DNA from: an uncultured Chlorobiota bacterium
Lineage (GTDB): Bacteria > Bacteroidota > Kapaibacteriia > OLB7
Direction: 5' to 3'
Length of the DNA stretch: 10,027 bases
Assembly: GCA_946481475.1 (NCBI GenBank)
Contig: CAMLOB010000100.1
Span: 1-10,027, forward strand
Below the pieces are notes generated by a model. It was not told the DNA's origin. It saw only the letters and a program-made list of their open reading frames with translations, and ran no database searches. Numbering within the stretch: position 1 is the first letter of the stretch; every line of letters begins with the position of its first letter. The position numbers and the translations under genes were made by a program. This document shows, piece by piece, positions 8,110-10,027 of this stretch.

Positions 8110-8140
8110 GCATTTTGGCTTTTTCATTTTGAATTTCTCC
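8106..8140 (+). repeat. AT-rich 7-bp periodic tract, intergenic copy
   Basis: Five 7-bp units of the TTTTGCA type begin with TTTTGCA itself at 8106-8112. The part at 8119-8137, CTTTTTCATTTTGAATTTC, recurs exactly at 8189-8207, a 19-bp direct repeat 70 bp apart. Confidence 0.65.
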
Positions 8141-8177
8141 CCCCGAACCTCGAACTTCCCTCTTCGGTTCTCTCTTT

Positions 8178-8183
8178 TATAAT
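8178..8183 (+). promoter_or_regulatory. Candidate -10 box for the GH57 gene
   Basis: A perfect TATAAT lies 29 nt before GTG 8213, so transcription would start near 8190 and give a leader of about 23 nt. No good -35 hexamer is visible; the best-placed candidate near 8156-8161 (TTCCCT) is poor. The upstream terminator at 7902-7940 implies that the GH57 gene needs its own promoter. Confidence 0.4.
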
Positions 8184-8210
8184 GTTGACTTTTTCATTTT
8201 GAATTTCCCA
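8183..8210 (+). repeat. AT-rich 7-bp periodic leader tract before the GH57 gene
   Basis: Four 7-bp units, including TTTTTCA (8190-8196) and TTTTGAA (8197-8203), end 2 nt before GTG 8213, exactly as the tract before coxD ends 2 nt before its ATG. It contains the second copy of the 19-bp repeat (8189-8207). Confidence 0.65.
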
Positions 8211-8212
8211 TC

Positions 8213-9880
8213 GTGAAACTTGCTCTTCTCTGGCACATGCACCAACCCCCCTACCGATCCGGGAAGGACTATCTGCTCCCCTGGACACGGCTGCACGGAA
8301 CAAAGGATTATCTGGACACGGCACGGGCACTGGAGCAGTTTCCCGAGGTGCGGGGGACGATCAATCTGGTCCCTTCCCTTCTGCTGCAACTGAAGGAATA
8401 TGCCTCCGGAGACGTGAACGACCGGATTCTGCACCTGACGCGCAGGCCGGCATTTCTGCTGAAGGATGAAGAGAAGATCGAGATCGTGAAGGGGTTCTTC
8501 CAGTGCAACGTCGAACGGATGGTCCTCCCCTATCCCCGTTACGCGGAGTTCTACCGGAAGGTCGGTGAGTTCGACGACGAACCGTCGCCGGAAGCCGTCG
8601 CCTCCCTTTCGGTGCAGGACTGGCTCGACCTGCAGGTCTGGTACATGCTGACCTGGATCGGCCCGTGGGCTCGGGAAGAGAATCCTCTGTTTGAAGAACT
8701 GATGGAGAAAGGAGAAGGATTTCTCGAGCGCGAGAAGCTGCGACTGATCGACGCGTCGCTGGAGTTGATCGGCCGGATCATCCCTCTCTGGAAGGAGCTT
8801 CAGGAATCGGGACGGATCGAGCTGTCGGTCTCCCCCTTCTATCACCCGATTCTTCCGCTGCTGATCGACCTGAGATCGGCACGGGATGCGATGCCGGAAG
8901 TCGAACTCCCGGAGGCGCGCACCGGCTGGCGTGAGGATGCGTCGCTGCAGATCGGCGGGGCGATCCGCTACTTCTCCGAGGAGTTCGGCGTCGCTCCGAA
9001 CGGCATGTGGCCAAGCGAAGGGAGCATCAGCCGGGAGACGCTGGAAGTTATTCGGCGGAACGACCTGCGGTGGACCGCGTCGGACGAGACGGTCCTGAAC
9101 AATTCGCTGGGAGAGGAGGCATTCCCCCTCTCCCATTGCTTCCCCTGGACCTTCGCCACGGCATCGGGCGATCTGCATCTCTTCTTCCGCGATCACCAGC
9201 TTTCAGACCGCATCGGCTTCGTCTACTCCTCATGGGATCCGAAAGAGGCGGCAGAGGACTTTGTGGGAGAGGTGTTGAAGCGTCGGGATCGTCTGGTGGA
9301 GATGTGGGGAGAAGAGATTCTGGAAGAGGCGGTCCTGCCGGTGATTCTCGACGGAGAGAATTGCTGGGAGTATTACCGGGAGAACGGTCGTCCGTTCCTT
9401 GAAGCTCTCTACGGCAAACTGTCGCAATCCGATGAGATCGAGACGGTGACGTTCAGTGATGTGGTGGAGGGAATCGGCGCGAATGAGAAACGACGACTGA
9501 AGGAGATCAAGGCCGGAAGCTGGATCGGCGGGAACTTCAGGATATGGATCGGAGACACGGAAGAAAACCGGGCCTGGCAGGCGCTGGCCGACGCGCGCCG
9601 GATGCTGATGGAAGCCCGCGAAGCGTTGCCGAACGACCGGTTCCACGCCGCCTACGAGGAGCTGCTGGCGGCCGAGGCCTCCGACTGGTTCTGGTGGTAC
9701 GGCGACGAGAACACGACGGTGAACGATCCCCTTTTCGACCGGCTCTTCCGCGAGCATCTCAGGAATATCTATCGGATCGCCGGAGCCGAAGCGCCCTCCG
9801 GTCTGGACGAGCCGATTCGCCACTACACCGGCCGCTGGGGGCATGGGGGAGCAATGCACCGGGCCGAGTACACTTCGTGA
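8213..9880 (+). CDS. Glycoside hydrolase family 57 (alpha-amylase/amylopullulanase-like), probably C-terminally shortened
   Basis: A 555-residue protein with the conserved GH57 regions in order: WHMHQPPY near the N-terminus (H10, Q11, P12), SPFYHPILPLL (207-217), GMWPSEGSIS (264-273) with E269 as likely catalytic nucleophile, LFFRDHQLSDRIGF (323-336) with D327 as likely acid/base, and DGENCWEYY (380-388). It probably acts on alpha-1,4 (and perhaps alpha-1,6) glucans such as glycogen. No signal peptide is visible, so it is likely cytoplasmic. The block DWFWWYGDENTTVNDPLFD (491-509) is usual in the long amylopullulanase-like group. Members of that group, as I recall them, continue for another 150 or more residues beyond a GGAMHRAE-like motif. 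Here GGAMHRAEYTS is the end, and the TGA lies inside a repeat-like sequence. GTG 8213 is fixed by the HQP motif at its usual place. No Shine-Dalgarno is seen. Confidence 0.9.
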   Translation: MKLALLWHMHQPPYRSGKDYLLPWTRLHGTKDYLDTARALEQFPEVRGTINLVPSLLLQLKEYASGDVNDRILHLTRRPAFLLKDEEKIEIVKGFFQCNVERMVLPYPRYAEFYRKVGEFDDEPSPEAVASLSVQDWLDLQVWYMLTWIGPWAREENPLFEELMEKGEGFLEREKLRLIDASLELIGRIIPLWKELQESGRIELSVSPFYHPILPLLIDLRSARDAMPEVELPEARTGWREDASLQIGGAIRYFSEEFGVAPNGMWPSEGSISRETLEVIRRNDLRWTASDETVLNNSLGEEAFPLSHCFPWTFATASGDLHLFFRDHQLSDRIGFVYSSWDPKEAAEDFVGEVLKRRDRLVEMWGEEILEEAVLPVILDGENCWEYYRENGRPFLEALYGKLSQSDEIETVTFSDVVEGIGANEKRRLKEIKAGSWIGGNFRIWIGDTEENRAWQALADARRMLMEAREALPNDRFHAAYEELLAAEASDWFWWYGDENTTVNDPLFDRLFREHLRNIYRIAGAEAPSGLDEPIRHYTGRWGHGGAMHRAEYTS

Positions 9881-9910
9881 TTTCTTCGTGGTAAGGATCA
9901 GAATTACCAC
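9874..9910. repeat. Partial repeat unit and small hairpin at the GH57 3' end
   Basis: TTCGTGATTTCTTCGTG (9874-9890) matches 15 of 17 bases of the stretch starting at 9950 in the right arm of the following inverted repeat, in the same orientation. It supplies the GH57 stop codon (9878-9880). GTGGTAA (9888-9894) also pairs with TTACCAC (9904-9910) around a 9-nt loop. Confidence 0.55.
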
Positions 9911-9985
9911 AAAGGCACCAAGGACACGAAGAATCACAAAGGATTGGCCTTGGTGATTTCTTTGTGCCCTTCGTGTCTTTGTGGT
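9906..9985. repeat. Imperfect inverted repeat of the ACCACAAAGGCAC type
   Basis: The left arm 9906-9942 is nearly the reverse complement of the right arm 9948-9985, with about five mismatches and one bulged base, and a 5-nt centre (9943-9947). Each arm is itself built of degenerate CACAAAGG/CACGAAGG units. Such elements are widespread in intergenic DNA of many environmental bacteria (established in general terms; family name not assigned here). As RNA it folds into a long hairpin and might end or protect the GH57 transcript, but it has no clean T-run. Confidence 0.8.
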
Positions 9986-10027
9986 GAATCTTCAACGGCA
10001 CGAAAGCTTTACCGCAAAGACATCCGC
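9986..10027. other. Window end: possible continuation of the repeat cluster
   Basis: No gene is recognised. ACCGCAAAGACA at 10011-10022 and CACGAAAG around 9999-10006 resemble the units of the preceding inverted repeat, so the cluster may continue past the edge. Confidence 0.3.

Larger units (their letters stand above)
7861..8212. other. 352-bp intergenic region between coxD and the GH57 gene
   Basis: No credible gene on either strand. Contents in order: terminator 7902-7940; weak hairpins at 7997-8026 and 8074-8101; a pyrimidine-rich stretch on the + strand from about 8049 onward; heptad tracts at 8106-8140 and 8183-8210; and a TATAAT box at 8178-8183 ahead of GTG 8213. A minus-strand open frame runs through the region and on into coxD and coxC. 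Its beginning is Lys-rich because it translates the heptad tract, and I regard it as spurious. Confidence 0.7.

Noticed and set aside
8177..9196. Minus-strand open frame of 339 codons opposite the GH57 gene
   Set aside because: Antisense shadow of conserved GH57 coding sequence, with its end in a heptad tract.
9759..10001. Minus-strand open frame starting in the terminal repeat, with an HKDTKGTKKS-like peptide
   Set aside because: This peptide is what the CACAAAGG-type repeat encodes when translated; such frames are commonly annotated by mistake.

Overview
The window is a single-strand (+) respiratory gene block, about 7.9 kb of tightly packed genes, followed by an unrelated glycoside hydrolase gene and a palindromic repeat. 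Two different haem-copper oxygen reductases lie back to back. First comes a B-type (ba3-like) oxidase: small subunit IIa (5' end outside the window), CuA subunit II, and subunit I. Then come two copper-delivery genes, a SCO/SenC lipoprotein and a lipoprotein that joins a PCuAC-like copper chaperone to a c-type cytochrome. Last is an A2-type caa3 oxidase: subunit II with a fused cytochrome c, subunit I, subunit III and subunit IV. A strong hairpin plus T-rich terminator at about 7902-7940 closes the block. From about 8213 a GTG-started GH57 family alpha-amylase/amylopullulanase-like gene follows, with its own possible -10 box. It ends exactly in a CACAAAGG-type inverted repeat that continues towards the window edge.

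How the genes work together: both oxidases need CuA and CuB loading. The SCO protein (CxxxC plus distal His) and the PCuAC-cytochrome fusion sit between the two oxidase gene sets and plausibly serve both. The caa3 enzyme carries its own electron-donor haem on subunit II. The ba3 enzyme does not, and the cytochrome domain of the fusion lipoprotein is a candidate donor to it (inference). Haem A synthesis genes (ctaA/ctaB) and a ctaG-type CuB chaperone are not in the window.

The most notable feature is that the ba3 subunit I is interrupted by an in-frame TAG. The first 439 residues hold all haem and CuB ligands. After 15 nt, in the same frame, a second ORF of 151 residues carries what look like the last two membrane helices of the same subunit. 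Other points are AT-rich 7-bp-periodic leader tracts directly before coxD and the GH57 gene, the PCuAC-cytochrome c fusion, and an apparently shortened GH57 C-terminus at the repeat.

Organism: an aerobic or facultative bacterium with lipoproteins (two lipobox signals) and a moderately GC-rich genome, probably diderm. Standard code is used, with TAA, TAG and TGA all acting as stops. Several genes start with GTG, and some starts lack a Shine-Dalgarno sequence. The sequence does not let me assign a phylum. The window was read by eye, so homology statements come from motif recognition and not from searches.
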